A stretch of 64,000 nt of DNA from Ophioceras dolichostomum (Eukaryota; Ascomycota; Sordariomycetes; Magnaporthales; Ophioceraceae). The translations under genes and the position numbers were made by a program. The stretch lies in the NCBI GenBank assembly GCA_003049485.1, contig PYST01000123.1:1-64000 (forward strand), read 5' to 3'. This document shows positions 20,677 to 33,314 of the stretch, one piece after another; the first letter of the stretch is position 1; every line of letters begins with the position of its first letter. The notes beneath the pieces were generated by a model. That model did no database searches. It saw nothing but the letters and a program-made list of their open reading frames with translations, and was not told the origin of the DNA.

Positions 20677-22211
20677 TCACGAAGAACCACCAGCCTCCAC
20701 GCCACGACCCCCCTTTCCCTTCAGCTCAAACCCGTTATTGTCCCAAAACTTCCCCTGCCCACCCTGTCCCTTCGGCGTCCTCGCAAACGCGCCCATCAGG
20801 TTAAACGGATCGCACAGCGTCAGCAGAAGCGGCCTCTCATCGTTCCACCCGGGCCCCTCCAGCTCCGTCTCGCCGTCCTGCGCCAGATACGTCCTGTTCT
20901 TCTCCGGCAGCCACCTCCTGGGGTGCGCAACGTTGAACACCGCGACCGCCAGCAGCATCATGGCGGCCTCGAATACGTAGAAGAACCACTCGTACCGCAC
21001 CACGGGGGGGATGTCCTCCAGCGTCTTCTTCCCGAACGCGGTCAGCTCCTCGAACGCGAACGCCTCCACCGTCCTGTACACCGTCCTGGTCGTGATGAAC
21101 GCCATGCTCGCGTATACGGAGAGCAGCGGGAGCACGACCTTCCTGTTGCGGATGCCGTGCCTGCGGCAGCGGTGCTGAAACCACGCCGCCAGCGCCACGA
21201 AGCAGAGCGCGAAGGACAGCTGGAGGATCAGCGAGGCCTTCAGCAGCGCGTGGCCCTGGTCTATCTTCGCCTGGACGGCGGGAGTGCGCTCGCGGGCGAC
21301 GGACGCGACGATCCCCATGGATACCCCGAGCGCGTTGAGGATCTCGACGATGCAGGACAGGAACAGGAAGGTCGTCAGGACGCGGCCTGGGTGGATCGGC
21401 GTGAGGTAGGGGACGTAGTAGAGGATGCGGCCGAGGATGTGGAAGTTTGCTAGCTCGAGGAGGGGTCTGTGGAGATAAGTAGATACGATGTTAGGACAGA
21501 AATGAGTAAGAAGGCGCCGAGTTGTAGGTCAGCTCGCAGGCAGCGGGAATCGAGGAGGGAGACGGCAATGCGTCACGCCCCGTCTGTTATCCGTAGTGAG
21601 GCATGGGGCAACAGATGGAGGACACGATACAACGAAAGCGAGAGCTTCGGCGAGGGCAGACAAACTTACGCTGTAGCGTAGACAAGAAACTGCGTCGCGA
21701 TGAATGGGTTCTTATCGTCGTAATGGAATGCGCAGTACAGTCTGACCGCGAAGCCGGCCGCTAGCGTGGCGGCGCAGAAGGGGAGGAGGGCCGTCACCTC
21801 CCAACTCTTATAACGGCTGGTGACAGCACATCGCACCAAACACACGGATCAGCCACTCAGCGAGTCTCGGCAAGTGTGAGGCCGGACAAAGCGATGGATC
21901 AGGGCTTTATTTGAGCCCGACCAGCTTGCTCCGCACAGGAAGCCCTGGCGGGGAAGAAAAAGGAGGAGGGACAGGAGGGAGAGAGAAAACTCAGGAATGG
22001 TGTCCTTACATGCATTGCCATGTATGCACCACCGCTGAGATAGCGTACGCTGCAGCAAAGAACGCCGCGGCGCCCTTGTTAGGCGCGTAGAAGAACAAGC
22101 TTCCAGGGACTAATGTTGGTTGTGACTCAGGGAGTATATGGTTAGAACTGCCACCAGCCGTTGCGGAACTCGGGGGAAAGGCATGTATGTACCGTAGCTA
22201 CCGTCCGACAT
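20677..22211 (-). CDS. RTA1-like lipid-translocating exporter, one-base lesion in exon 1
   Basis: Three exons on the minus strand: 22211-22010, 21816-21670 and 21466-20677, with GTAAGG and GTAAGT donors and CACCAG and CCACAG acceptors in matching phases. The ATG gives MSDGSYGTYMPFP. The family-like frame NHILPESQPTLVPGSLFFYAPNKG then lies in another frame, which is entered if one C is added to the CCCCC run. The spliced length is 1139 nt, one short of 380 codons, which supports a missing base. Seven hydrophobic segments follow, with SWEVTALLPFCAATLAAGF, ANFHILGRILYYVPYL and EWFFYVFEAAMMLLAV, as in RTA1/RTM1 proteins that confer resistance to toxic lipids or drugs at the plasma membrane. Either a sequencing error or a null allele. 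Confidence 0.82.
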
Positions 22212-23612
22212 TGGAGCTCAGTCAGGGAGCAAAGTCGGGAGAGTCAAGTTGGTATAGACGGCCGCGACAATCTGGGAGAAACGTTTTGTAGGCTTAGAGA
22301 AGAATAGGTAGGCAGATAGGTAGTGCTGTTGGAATTGTTCGTGCTGACGGGAGGAGACAGGTGGAAAGAAGAGAATGCTGATGCTAAACATCAACATCCA
22401 TCTTTGCCCAGACAGAAGTCGAACCTCTCGAGCTTTTATATACAGGAACGAACCGGAGAGATCGACCGCGCCGCTGACCAAATCCAAGACAAAATGCCTT
22501 GCACTGTTTTCTTCTAGGCATAATTTTTTTTCACTCGCTTTCTATATTTCATTTCGCCTGTCCTGAGCCTCCGCGACGCACCCATTGCGGTGGGATCATC
22601 AGTGTAAGATCGAGGATATGACGTTCCTAGTGGAGCCGGTGCCCCAACAGGTCTAGGGGTACCCGCGTGACGCTCGGACCATCTATACGGTATGGCGTAT
22701 CCGTATCTGCAACAGGCCCCGCGTGTCTGCGATAGGTAGGGCTGAGCTGAAAAAAATAACAGGGGATGATGAGCTCTTGAGCTGCGCCGCACGATCGAGA
22801 CAGAGTTCCAGGGCCTGGCTTGAGCCGCGAATCACTTCAGTGTTATTGGATGATTTCCTGCAACGTGCCTCGTCGTCTCGGGAGTTTTTCCACTTTTTGC
22901 TTTTAAGAGGGTGGGATTGCAGGAAGGAAATTTTCGAAAGTAGCTCGGTCTTTTGACGAGAGGTAGGTAGCCACGCCAAGCAGCTAGCTTGGCAAATAGG
23001 GTTGTAGCTAGTCAGCTTTGAGCTCTGATGTCTCGTGAGTGGGCAGATTTGGCTCACGGAGTCGGGGGAGATTCCGCCTGTCGGGGAAAGGAATCGCGGC
23101 GGCCAGTGGTTCGAGACGGCTGGGTGCATGATCCGTACGGCAGAGCCTCTAGACGCATCCCTTTCGACCCGTTCCTCTGCGATTGGCCAGACCAAAACCT
23201 TGAATCTTCTTCATACCCTTCTTGACCAGATAAGCGGTTGAATTCCGGCAGTAGCTCCTTGGGCCAGCCGTACTTGTGCCTGATGAAGGGGGTGTGGACC
23301 ACGCACATGAGTTCTGACTGATCTTCGCATGGTTGGCAGTTGCAACGGTGGAGTTCCTTCAGTAGGCTGGATCCGACGCGACATCGAGCTTCCAACCAGG
23401 ACGTATGGCAGCTCGAGTGATCGGTTGCACGGAATCGCTTAGATAATAACACCGCGTGGCCGTACTCGCCGGGGCAAGTAAGCTACTTGGCCAGCCGTGA
23501 TGACAACATCGTGTAACCGGGGGAAGGCGGCTCGGGGGACCACGGACGGAGGCAACTACTAGTAGCGCAAGCGGAATTTCTCGATGTCAAATGGGGCGAG
23601 AGACGATCCCCT
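22212..23612. other. Intergenic, unassigned frames only
   Basis: Minus-strand open frames at 22683-23195 and 23054-23452 start with no good ATG and show no recognised motif. The second has a Cys/His-containing patch (RCNCQPCEDQSELMC) and might be a relic. Confidence 0.35.
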
Positions 23613-25257
23613 TCACGAATAGGTCCCGCCCACCTCCCTCAGCGCCCACTCGATGCCCTCACGCCATCCAGCCAGCGCCGAATACGTCGCGCAACTCCCG
23701 ACCCCGACCCCGACCCCGACCTCCTCCGCGATCTCGCGCACCAGACTCTTCCCCGCACGCGTCGCCCACCAGTAATCCTTGCCCAGCCGATCGAGCAACA
23801 CGCCCCAGTGCATGAGGATGAATAGCGCCAGCGGCTCGTGCCGTCGCACCGCAGCGCTGTACTCCTCTCCTGCGAGGGTCGGCCACACAACGGCGAGTCC
23901 CTTGGTCGTGGGGTCGAGGTGTTGCGCGAAGAAGACCCCTAGCCTGGTGATGGCCTTTTCGAACACTGCTCTTTCACTGGGCCGTAGCTGGGTGGAGCTA
24001 CCGCTGCCGCCGTCGACGACCATCGCGTCACCATCATCATCATGGCTTGCGGCGGAACCAGCAGAGGCAGCCACGTGCTCAAGCGCTGGCGCCTCACGGG
24101 GCTTATCCGAGCTGATGACCCGATTTAGCAAGTGAAGCCTTTCTATCGCGGCCTTGGTCCCCTCGTCGAGCAGCTCGAACGGCACTTCCGTCTCCCAGTT
24201 CGGCCGAGCGTTCGTCGGCACCGGTCCAGCCTTCAGCCAGTCCAAGCCGACCCCAGCGATGTGACCAGCCGCGAACATCATGTCAAAATGAACGATGACG
24301 GATTCGAGCGCCACGTTATTCTTCTCTCTCTTCAGACAATCCGGGTCGGACTGGGGCAGCGCAACGTTGAGCACGGCTGCGAACAGCGAGAAACACAGCA
24401 TGGCGAGGTGGAGGCTCGGGGTGAGATTCTCGCGCGTTGTTGTTTGTGGAGATGTCATATTTGCTAGGTGCTCCCGGAAGGAGCCGATGGCGCGGTCGTA
24501 GTACTCCGCTGCGGCGTAGTAGTACTCGGAAGGAGAAGGAGGGGATGCTGATGATAACGATAATGTGGATGGGGTGAGGGCCGTAGTTGCAGTAGAGACG
24601 GCGGATGGGGTTGTGTCATTGGTAGTCTCAGCCGCTTCCGTCATGGTTCTCATTGCTTGCTCCCGTTCTTCTGTGACGGCGATCTCCAGCGCTGCTAGCG
24701 CGAGCATGCCGTCTAGGAGGAAGCCGTATTTTAACGCCTCCTGGGGCAGGAGGACTTGCATCAGTTCGCGCTCCTCCGGGATACAGGTCACGCTGAGGTA
24801 GGTGCTCGTAGACCACTGGTGCATCAGCCTCATCTCCATCATGCTGAGGGCATGACCTGGAAGCTGGCTTGGAGGCGGCTGGCTCGGGGAAGTCTCGACA
24901 GTCTCAGCCTCCGAGACGTCTTCAGCGGCGTCTGGCCCTGGTGTCATCTGTGTCTCAGAAGAAGGGACTGATGAAGGGACGCTTTGTATAGAAGCGACCG
25001 GAGTTGAATGACGGTCGGATTCTGGCCCATAGCTACAAGCTAGGTCCCGTATAGCGCAGTTTGCACATGGCGGACCGGTCTCGTCACACTGGAGCGGCTT
25101 GTTAGCGGAGATGAGAAGGAAGGGGTGGGATCACTTGATCTCGGAAGTCCGAACGAGGACGGTGTCAGGGAGCCCAACGCACTTTGACATGCCGTCTCTT
25201 GCATGTCGAGCACCCATTATGGGTCTTAGAATGATATTTCCTCTTTGGTGCCGTCAT
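23613..25257 (-). CDS. Zn2Cys6 transcription factor, Upc2-like
   Basis: Exon 1 (25257-25183) and exon 2 (25088-23613) join over a 93-bp intron that splits the zinc cluster, a common position in this family. The 516-aa product starts MTAPKRKYHSKTHNG and carries C16-x2-C19-x6-C26-x6-C33-x2-C36-x6-C43, a full Zn2Cys6 DNA-binding cluster. A Ser/Thr linker is followed by a helical domain with MHQWSTSTYLSVTC, LKYGFLLDGMLALAALEIA and YYDRAIGSFREHL. This pattern is found in Upc2/sterol-uptake-control-like regulators. It is presumably a nuclear activator; the target genes are not evident, though the RTA1-like lipid exporter is its neighbour. A (VG)4 run near the C-terminus comes from a hexanucleotide repeat. 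Confidence 0.88.
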
Positions 25258-26117
25258 GGCGGGAGTATCAATGGCTCATGGCGAGTATGGGGAACAGGTT
25301 GAAGCCAAGCCCCGAGGACGATGCTGATGAGGATGACAAAACAGTGCGACGTCATTGGAACGCAACACTGCACTGTGGCTGCCACCTCCTATCACGTGCA
25401 CGTGCTCGTGACCCTAACTGCTCCAACCATCGTTGGCCTGTTGGCCCCAACCAGATGGGTTCCAGGCCGATCTGAAGCGCGGGAAATGGAAACACGTTTT
25501 CTGTGCCCCCACGACGTGATACCGAAGCAATCGGACGGATATTTAGGGCGTGCGGGATCTGGCTTCAGAGGAGAAGTCAAGTGACGCTGCCAGAGAGATG
25601 TCGTCATTCAGCCATCCGATGACAAGCTTTGGGGGCACAACAAACAACTGACGCCGAGCAAAGTCATTCGCATGTGGTGAAGGCGATCAGACAATTTCGC
25701 CGTCTTCAATTGAAGCCGGGGGACACAAGAAGTTCGAGAAATACAACCGATCCATGAAGCATGAAGCGTGGAAAAACTGCTGTGGTGCGTGCAAGTGTTA
25801 CGAAATCGTTATCAATTTTTATCGCAACGGAACCCCACGCCTAGCTTCGGCTTTGGTGGGGCAGAGCTTTGTTGGTGGCTTCATCAACCGGGCGGCGTGA
25901 AAAATAAGAACGGCCATATCTCCCCGCATTCCTTGCAGTTTCTTCTTGCGGCCTGCCATTGCTTTCTACTGGAACTACTCGCCGGCTGAAATTCCCTCGT
26001 GAGAACGGAAGGGTCAACTGAAGCGTCACAAAGCGTCGGCGACTGCGCGATCCCTAGTCCCGAGCATCCCTGATTTTGAAGCAATCCCGACACGCCACCA
26101 CACCCCCACAGGCCACA
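25258..26117. other. Intergenic between divergent genes
   Basis: Shared upstream region of the Zn2Cys6 gene (minus) and the cystathionine beta-synthase gene (plus). It contains CACGTGCACGTG-like E-box motifs near 25397 and 25500 but no gene. Confidence 0.45.
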
Positions 26118-27895
26118 ATGGCCACGAACGGCGAAGCAGCAGCGACAGCGGTCGCCAACGGCACTAGCACCGGCAATGGCGAGTCGGTCAGCGCCGTCAT
26201 TGGCGCCGGATCCGCCACCGAGCTGATCGGCAACACTCCACTGGTCCGACTGAATCGGGTCCCGCAGTCGCTGGGGATCAAAGCCCAGGTTTACGCCAAG
26301 GTCGAGCTCTTCAATGCCGGCGGTAGCGTCAAGGACAGGATAGCTCTTCGTATGATTGAGGAGGCCGAGAAGGAGGGGCGTATCAGGCCCGGTGACACGC
26401 TGATCGAGCCTACCAGTGGCAACACGTACGAGCTGACAACCCCACCTTGATTCCGACATCCCCCTCTTGTCAAGCTCTCCAATGCCCCCCTTCCTGCCAC
26501 TACCACAAGCAACATGTGAGCTAACTGCTGCCAACTCCCTACTTCTCGACTAGTGGAATCGGCCTCGCCCTCGTCGGCGCCGTAAAAGGCTACAAAACCA
26601 TCATAACCCTCCCCGAGAAGATGTCCGCCGAGAAAGTCTCCGTCCTCCGCGCCCTCGGCGCGACCATCATCCGCACGCCGACCCAAGCGGCCTGGGACTC
26701 GCCCGAATCGCACATCGGCGTGGCGAAGCGCCTCCAGAAAGAGATACCGCGCTCGCACATCCTCGACCAGTACTCGAACCCGAACAACCCGCTCGCGCAC
26801 GAGCTGGGCACCGCCGAGGAGATCTGGTCCCAGACCTCGGGCAAGATCTCGGTGGTCGTCGCCGGGGCCGGAACGGGCGGCACGATCACAGGCCTCGCGA
26901 ATGGGCTGCACAAGCACAACTCCAACATCAAAGTCGTGGGCGCCGACCCCGTCGGCAGCGTGCTGGCCCTACCCGAGGCCCTAAACGAGAAGGGCGCGAA
27001 CGCGCCTTACAAGGTCGAGGGGATAGGCTACGACTTCGTCCCGGACGTGCTGGACCGCCAGAGCGTGGACCTGTGGTACAAGACCGAGGACCGCGAGTCG
27101 TTCATGTACGCCCGCCGGCTGATCGCCGAGGAGGGCTTGCTGGTGGGCGGGTCGTCCGGCTCGGCCATGGCGGCGATGGTGCGCGCCGCGAAGGACCTGG
27201 ATCTGGGACCCGACGACGTCGTGGTGGTCATACTGCCGGACAGCATCAGGAGCTACCTCTCCAAGTTCGCGGACGACGACTGGCTGGCCGCCAACGACCT
27301 CCTGCCGCCCACGCCTGAGGAAGACGAGGAGAGTGTGGTTGCAGCAGCAGCAGAGACCGAAGCCGCCGCGCATCGGCGCATCAGACAGCGCCGCCCCAGC
27401 AACCCCTACGGCGTCGCGACCGTGCGCGCCCTGCGCCTCAAGCCCGTCACGTCCGTGCTGTCGTCGTCGACGTGCGCCGAGGCGATCGAGACGATGCGCG
27501 ACAAGGGTTTCGACCAGCTCCCCGTCATGTCGCCCTCCTCGAACAGCAGGCTGGTGGGGCTGGTGACGCTGGGCAACATGCTGAGTTTTGTATCCAGCGG
27601 CCGCGTGAGGACCGATAGCCCCGTTAGCGAGGTCATGTTCGACTTCGGCAGGCTGGACGAGGTCGTCACGGACCCGCGCGACATCGCGGGGGATGGGCCC
27701 GAGGGCAGGCCCCGCAGGTTCGTCGAGATCACGATGGACACGCCGCTGGACCTGCTGAGCAAGTTCCTGGAGTGGAACAGCGCCGCCGTCGTCACGGAGC
27801 GGGTGGGTGGCGGGGCGGGGCAGCAGAGGCCTGTTGCGGTGGTGACGAAGGTGGATTTGCTTACGTGGATGATGAAGGAGCTGAAGACGTCTTAG
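26118..27895 (+). CDS. CYS4: Cystathionine beta-synthase
   Basis: Exon 1 26118-26425 and exon 2 26554-27895 join over a 128-bp intron in phase 2 to give 549 aa. The enzyme condenses serine and homocysteine to cystathionine with PLP, the first step of transsulfuration in the cytosol. ELIGNTPLVRL opens the fold-type II domain. Lys72 in GGSVKDRI is the PLP lysine, PTSGNTGIGLA contacts substrate, and GAGTGGTITG (206-215) binds the PLP phosphate. A tandem CBS (Bateman) pair occupies about 405-545 and ends WMMKELKTS. An N-terminal Ala/Gly/Asn tail of about 30 residues replaces the animal haem domain. The 5' intron interrupts the SGNTGIG motif. Confidence 0.96.
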
Positions 27896-28462
27896 TCGTT
27901 AGGTTTTCTCTCGTTTCCTTTTTCGTTTTCGACCTAGCTTTTTTTCCTTTCCCTGCTAAAACGTAGATTTTCAACTCAACCCCTTGTATCCGTGGCTAGT
28001 CGGTGTCTTTCGGATCTCAACATCATGGGCCATTTCTGTTTTTGCAAGGGGAGAAAAGAAAGACAAAGATCCAACAATCTTTTGGGAGATATAGGTAGAC
28101 GGCGCAGGATTTGCTGAATATATTGGGGTTCTCGGGCTATCTTCGTAGACTCAACATCTACTGCCCGGAATGGGACTTGGTATTTAGCTAGATTATTAGA
28201 TTGGCTGTGTGCTCCCTCTTTGCCCAGACCTGTCAATGAAGCTACAGCTAGCTACCGAGCTCTTTTGAAGTCTTAGGCTGCCGATTCTCGGTCTAGCTTT
28301 CGTGTTCGAGTTCGAGATCTCGGCAGATCGGCATCGCCGCTGCTGCTACGACGTGAGGTGGGTCGAAGCCGGCGATGGGGTCGACACTGATCGGGTGCTG
28401 TTGGCCTCGGTAGGTACCAACGTAGGTAGGTAGGTAGGTAGGTAGGTAGGAGCCGGCAGCGT
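27896..28462. other. Convergent 3' flanks with (AGGT)n microsatellite
   Basis: Lies between cystathionine beta-synthase and the SRP receptor beta gene. A TAGG tetranucleotide run of about seven units occupies about 28421-28449. No gene. Confidence 0.6.
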
Positions 28463-29365
28463 TCACAGTTGCTCGCCGATCCACTCCCACCAAGTATCCA
28501 CACCAGCACCCTTGCCCTCGACGTTGCCGCCCAGCACATTGACGTCGATGTCGAACTCGTCCAACTGGCCGAAGCTGAACTTCTCGCTGCCGACCTCGCC
28601 GAGCCAGCCGTCGCTCTCGTCCGCGCCGTCGGCGACGTCATCAGCGCCCACGCCCGAGTCCAACAGGCCCCTGCTGCGCGTCGACCGTATGCGGCCCAGC
28701 TCCGTCTCGAGGCTGGTCTTGACCTGCGCGGCCGGCATCGCCGTGAACAGGTCCATCTTGTTCGCCGCGATTAGGACAGGGACGCCGCGCGGGGTGCCGC
28801 GGGCGCCCGTCTTCGCCCTCTTGGTCACGCGCTTCTGCAGGATGATGAGCACGTCGTACAGAAACCCCGCGGCGTCGGCGAGGGCGGCCGGCTCGGCGAG
28901 GGCGGCGGCGTCGACGACGAACACGACGCCCCGCACGCGGTCCTGGTCGACGTTGGCGACGTGCTTCAGCGCGCTCGCCCGCAGCTTGCCGTGGCCGGGC
29001 GTGTCCTGCACGAGGAACTTGGACGCCTCCGCGCCCTGGGCGTCGAGGTCCTCGCGGTAGCTTTTCGGTTTCGAATCGCCCTTCGCGGACGCGATGGAGA
29101 GCTCGACCGAGTGGGGTAGTTGCGTTAGGTGCGTCGAGACGTGGTTTCCCCGGCGCTCGAGGTGCGTGATCAGCGCCGTCTTGCCGCTGCCCGAGGGCCC
29201 CGCTACCAGGATCGACGGGAGGACGACGTACGCGGTCGAGGAGCTGAAGATGAGGTGGAGGATGAAGGGGAACAGGACGGCGAAGGCGACGCCGATGGCG
29301 AGGACGGCCGGGGTTGGGGAGACGGCCGCTTCGACGAATTGTTTGAGGAGGTCTTGGATCGCCAT
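28463..29365 (-). CDS. SRP102: Signal recognition particle receptor subunit beta
   Basis: Intronless, 300 aa. The chosen ATG at 29365 gives MAIQDLLKQF, then a transmembrane helix at 19-40 that anchors the protein in the ER membrane. The cytosolic part is a small GTPase: G1 loop GPSGSGKT at 56-63, DTPGHG (G3) at 121-126 and NKMD (G4) at 202-205. SR-beta binds SR-alpha and couples SRP-ribosome docking to the translocon. A Ser/Asp-rich insertion before the C-terminal helix (TWWEWIGEQL) is usual in fungi. The open frame extends upstream, but nothing before this ATG looks like protein. Divergent with Akr1, convergent with cystathionine beta-synthase. Confidence 0.95.
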   Translation of the reverse strand: MAIQDLLKQFVEAAVSPTPAVLAIGVAFAVLFPFILHLIFSSSTAYVVLPSILVAGPSGSGKTALITHLERRGNHVSTHLTQLPHSVELSIASAKGDSKPKSYREDLDAQGAEASKFLVQDTPGHGKLRASALKHVANVDQDRVRGVVFVVDAAALAEPAALADAAGFLYDVLIILQKRVTKRAKTGARGTPRGVPVLIAANKMDLFTAMPAAQVKTSLETELGRIRSTRSRGLLDSGVGADDVADGADESDGWLGEVGSEKFSFGQLDEFDIDVNVLGGNVEGKGAGVDTWWEWIGEQL

Positions 29366-30543
29366 TTTAGTTGCGACTATGTTTTCTCTCTTGCTGTAGA
29401 TATCGGAGAAGAGACGACAGGAGAGGTCGCAGGAGGGGGTAAAATAGACCAGGGAAAGACGATCAGCGCTCCGCCCAAATCCGTCGAGTCCTGCCTGCGC
29501 AAAAAGAAAACGAAAAAGAAAAGACACCTGGCCCGCAGACGAAGCAAAGAGCTGCCGCACGCAGCCCTTTTAACAAAGGAAGCCCACAAACAAAGAGAAC
29601 AAAATATCAAAATTTCTGTTGAGGCCCTTCGAATTCCGCCGAAGATCTGGTGATCCGGACCCTGCAGATGCCGAACGATCGGGAGATTTGGACATTTGGA
29701 CCTTGCTCCATGACACGATGCCAAGTTCAAATTGGGCTGCGGGCGCGCTGCGGGGCGGTCGAGCATTCCGCCTGCTTTCGTTGAGCATGTCTGGCCCAAT
29801 CAATTCCGCCCAACCCCGGGATGACGACGGGATTTGTGGAGCCGCACCCTTTTTGCTCGTACAGCGATCCACAGTCCGCAATCCGAACCATGTTGGTCAT
29901 CAGCCTTGCTGGACGCGGCACGTCCTGCTACGCTCGGCGGTGGTATCCTAGCGCTAGGGGATGTCAGCCCCCAAATCCCAGCGAATTGTTTCCGAAACTT
30001 GGCGTGGAACCCCTGTGCGTAAGAAAGAGGGCAGTGTCTGCCAACGGTTTTCTTTGGTGGGCTTCGTTTTATTTTATTTTTTTTTCAGGTCCTTCGGCTT
30101 GCGTGTCGTCAGCCTCTTCATCCCCTTTTTTTCTTGGAGATCATCACGGCCGTCGATTCCCACGACTTTAACCTCGGTCCCCCTCGGTTCGCACGAAGCA
30201 CCGTCGAAATCCATCCTCGCTGGTGGTCCTACAGGTTCCTCCCGAAACAATTCCATTGTCCACCGGCGGAATCGACAATTCCTTTGTCAGCCGGCGCAAT
30301 CTCTTTCCCCTTTCGAACCGAAGACGCAGTCCTCCGCGCAAGCGGTGAGGTCGATAAAAGGCACCCGTTGGTCTACCGGAATCCGCCGACCACACCAAGA
30401 ACAGTACCGAGACGATACCCCGGGTGTTTCACCGCCTGTTGGAACCGCAAAACGAATCCACCCGAACGCACAACGTACCATTCTCGTAGTCGCATTCGTT
30501 TCCGCTCGCCGCCGCTCGTCGTCGGCCGCAGATCCGCCAGCAG
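29366..30543. other. Divergent promoter region of SRP102 and AKR1
   Basis: About 1.2 kb with a CT-rich stretch at 30060-30150 and several CCACCGGCGG/CCGGCG motifs, probably the long leader of AKR1. No gene. Confidence 0.5.
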
Positions 30544-33314
30544 ATGATGGCCCAGAACGGTCAGGCCACCCCGGCCACCGCGCCTGTCCCGACGACGCAG
30601 CCGGCGTCCAAGGGGTCGGCAGCGGCGCCTATGCTGAGCAACGATGTCGAGTTGGGCTACCTCCCGGGAGGCGCCGGCGCCGGCGACAAGGAGCCACCAG
30701 TCAACGACATCATGCAGATGGCTAGGATAGGTGACATCCAAGGCATGGAGAAGCTGTTCGAGACGGGCGAGTACGACGCCACATACAGAGACGAGGAAGG
30801 CATCACACCTTTGCACGTACGTTTCTCTGCCTCCCTTCTTCTTCCTCTCTACTCTGCTCTATCCTTTCTATCCTCTGGACTACCATCGCTGACACTCCCT
30901 TCTCTCACACAACAGTGGGCCGCGATTAACAACCAATACGCGACATGCAAGTTCCTAATCGACAAAGGCGCGCCCATCAACGCTAAAGGCGGCGACAGCG
31001 TAGCCACGCCACTACAATGGGCGGCCCAGCGCTGCCACTACTACACGGTGCACCTCCTGCTGCAGCACGGGGCCGACCCGCTCGCGACCGACGCGCAGGG
31101 CTACAACACGCTGCACATCAGCACCTTCAACGGCAACGTCTTCCTCATCGTCCTGCTCCTGCACCAGGGCATCCCCGTGGACGTGGCCGACTCGTTCGGC
31201 CACACGGGCCTGATGTGGTCTGCCTACAAGGGCTTCCCCGCCTGCGTCGACGTGTTCCTGCGCTGGGGCGCCTCCGTCCACGCCACGGACGAGCAGGGGT
31301 TCACGGCCCTGCACTGGGCCCTCGTCAAGGGCAGCCCCGGCTGCGTGCAGAAGATCGTCGAGTACGGCGCCGACCGCTTCGCCAAGACGGACACGGGCAA
31401 GACGCCGTCGGTCACGGCCCAGGAGCTCAACACTGTGGGTGCGTGGCACCGCGCCCTGCGCGAGTGTGGCTACGACGAGGACGGGAATGCCGTTACGCCG
31501 ACATGGCCGGGCGCCACGTACCTGCTCAAGGACAAGAAGCTGTTCGTCAACCGCTTCCTGTTCCTGTGGCCCTTCGCGCTCGTGTGGGCCATGGTCCACA
31601 TCCTGGCCGGCTTCCCCGTCCTGATCGGCCTGGCGCTGGCTGCTGCGGTGTGCTTTGCCATGCAGTGGGTCGCCCAACAGGTGCTGCAGTATGCGCCGGG
31701 TGATATGAGACAGTTCCAGCGGACGGTACGTAACACAAGCCTGGCACAATCTTTGGCTTTCTCTCCTTTACCTGTGTCACTCCCTTACCCCGTTGTAACA
31801 CCATGGGCCTACGAACAAGAACTATCTAACTAACGTTCCCGTCTTCTCTCTCGACAGCCCTGGCTAGCCGGCATCTTCGCCGGCTCCGTGTTCTGGGTGG
31901 CCTTCGACTGGCTGTTCACCCTGATGCCCTACACGACCTTCGGCGCCGGCATGCGCGAGACCCACTACCTCCTCAACCTGCTCCTCGCCGTCTTTTTGTC
32001 TTTGACCGCCTACTTCTACGCGTCGTGCATGGTGCACGACCCCGGGTTCGTTCCCAAGCTGAACGGCATCGCCGAGCAAAAGGCCGTCATCGACGAGCTC
32101 ATCGGGCTCTGGAAGTTCGACGAGGCCAACTTCTGCGTCACGTGCATGATACGCACGCCGCTGCGCAGCAAGCACTGCAAGAGGTGTCATAAATGCGTGG
32201 CTAAGCATGATCAGTAAGTTGGTTTTTTTTTTCGTTTTTTTTTCTCGCCTATCTGTTTCCAGCTACAGCATCGTCCATCGTGAAGAAGTGGACCTGCTGC
32301 TGCCGCATACGCCGAGAATATCGATGAGACTGACCAATGCACACCCACACAGCCATTGCCCCTGGGTATATAACTGCATCGGCAACAACAACCACCGCCA
32401 CTTCTTCCTTTACCTCATCAACCTGACCGCCGGCATCCTCATCTACGACTGGATCCTATACTACTGTGAGTACTCCTCCTTCAACGCTTCCCACGCCGTT
32501 CCCCTCCCGTTCCCTCCACAAACCTTTCTCCCTTCGGTGATGGCTCACTAACACTCATGAAACAGACATAACATCACTCTCCTCCTCAGCCTCCGACAAA
32601 TGCACCCTCCTCTCCCCCTCAATCTGCAAGCTCCTCAACGCCGACTCCGTCTCCCTCTTCCTCGGCATCTGGGCCTCCCTCCAGCTCACCTGGGTCTCGA
32701 TGCTCATCTTCGTCCAGTTCGTCCAGGTCGCGCGCGGCACGACCACCTACGAGAACATGTTCGGCATCGACCACCGCCACCACGCCGCGGGCGGCCTGGC
32801 CACAGCCTACACGTCGACGGGCGCGCCGCTCGACCCGAACCACCCGGACGCCATCCCTCCCTCCGGAGCCGCTGCGAGGCCGGAGGCCGCCGACGACGGA
32901 CACGGACATGGTGGGCATGGACACAGGCACGGTGCGGGCGCGGGAGGGTTCCTCAAGCAGTGGGGCAAGATCCTGGGCGTGGACGCGTTCATCGAGACGG
33001 CGAGGGGGCGGGGCGCCGCTGGTGGTGTCGGACCCGTGGGCGGACACGGCGGTGCAGGACGACGGGGGGGACGCGGTGGGTTGGGCGGCAAGAACCCTTA
33101 CTCGCGGGGCTGCGTGGCGAACTGCAAGGACTTCTGGTGCGACCCTGCGCCGGTGTTCGGGCAGCGCGGCGAGACGGGCACGGGCATACTCGGCGGGGAC
33201 GCGGTGAACTGGACGAAGGTGTATGAGAGTCCTAGCTTGATGAATGTTGGGAGGAGCGCGGCGGGGGCGAGGAGGGGTGGGTATGAGGCTGTTGCTGGGC
33301 AGGAGGAGGTTTGA
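30544..33314 (+). CDS. AKR1: Palmitoyltransferase Akr1 (ankyrin-DHHC)
   Basis: Five exons: 30544-30816, 30916-31725, 31858-32213, 32353-32465 and 32566-33314. Every junction has GT-AG ends and matching phase, and the product is 766 aa. Ankyrin repeats run from about 60 to 290 (GITPLHWAAINNQYATCKFL, TALHWALVKGSPGCVQKIV). Then come paired transmembrane helices, the cysteine-rich domain FCVTC...HCKRCHKC and the catalytic DHHC at 479-482 followed by PWVYNCIGNNNHRHF. Two more helices and a Gly/His-rich insertion precede the tail. It transfers palmitate to cysteines of peripheral membrane proteins at the Golgi or endosomes. Intron 3 splits the DHHC histidine codon. Two adjacent start ATGs occur. 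Confidence 0.96.

Noticed and set aside
20569..21453. 294-codon plus-strand frame
   Set aside because: Shadow of the RTA1-like gene on the opposite strand; composition is Arg/Pro/Leu-biased as expected of a shadow.
22683..23452. Two minus-strand frames of 132 and 170 codons
   Set aside because: Neither shows a recognised motif; the 23054-23452 frame has no ATG at its start, and composition is not clearly coding.
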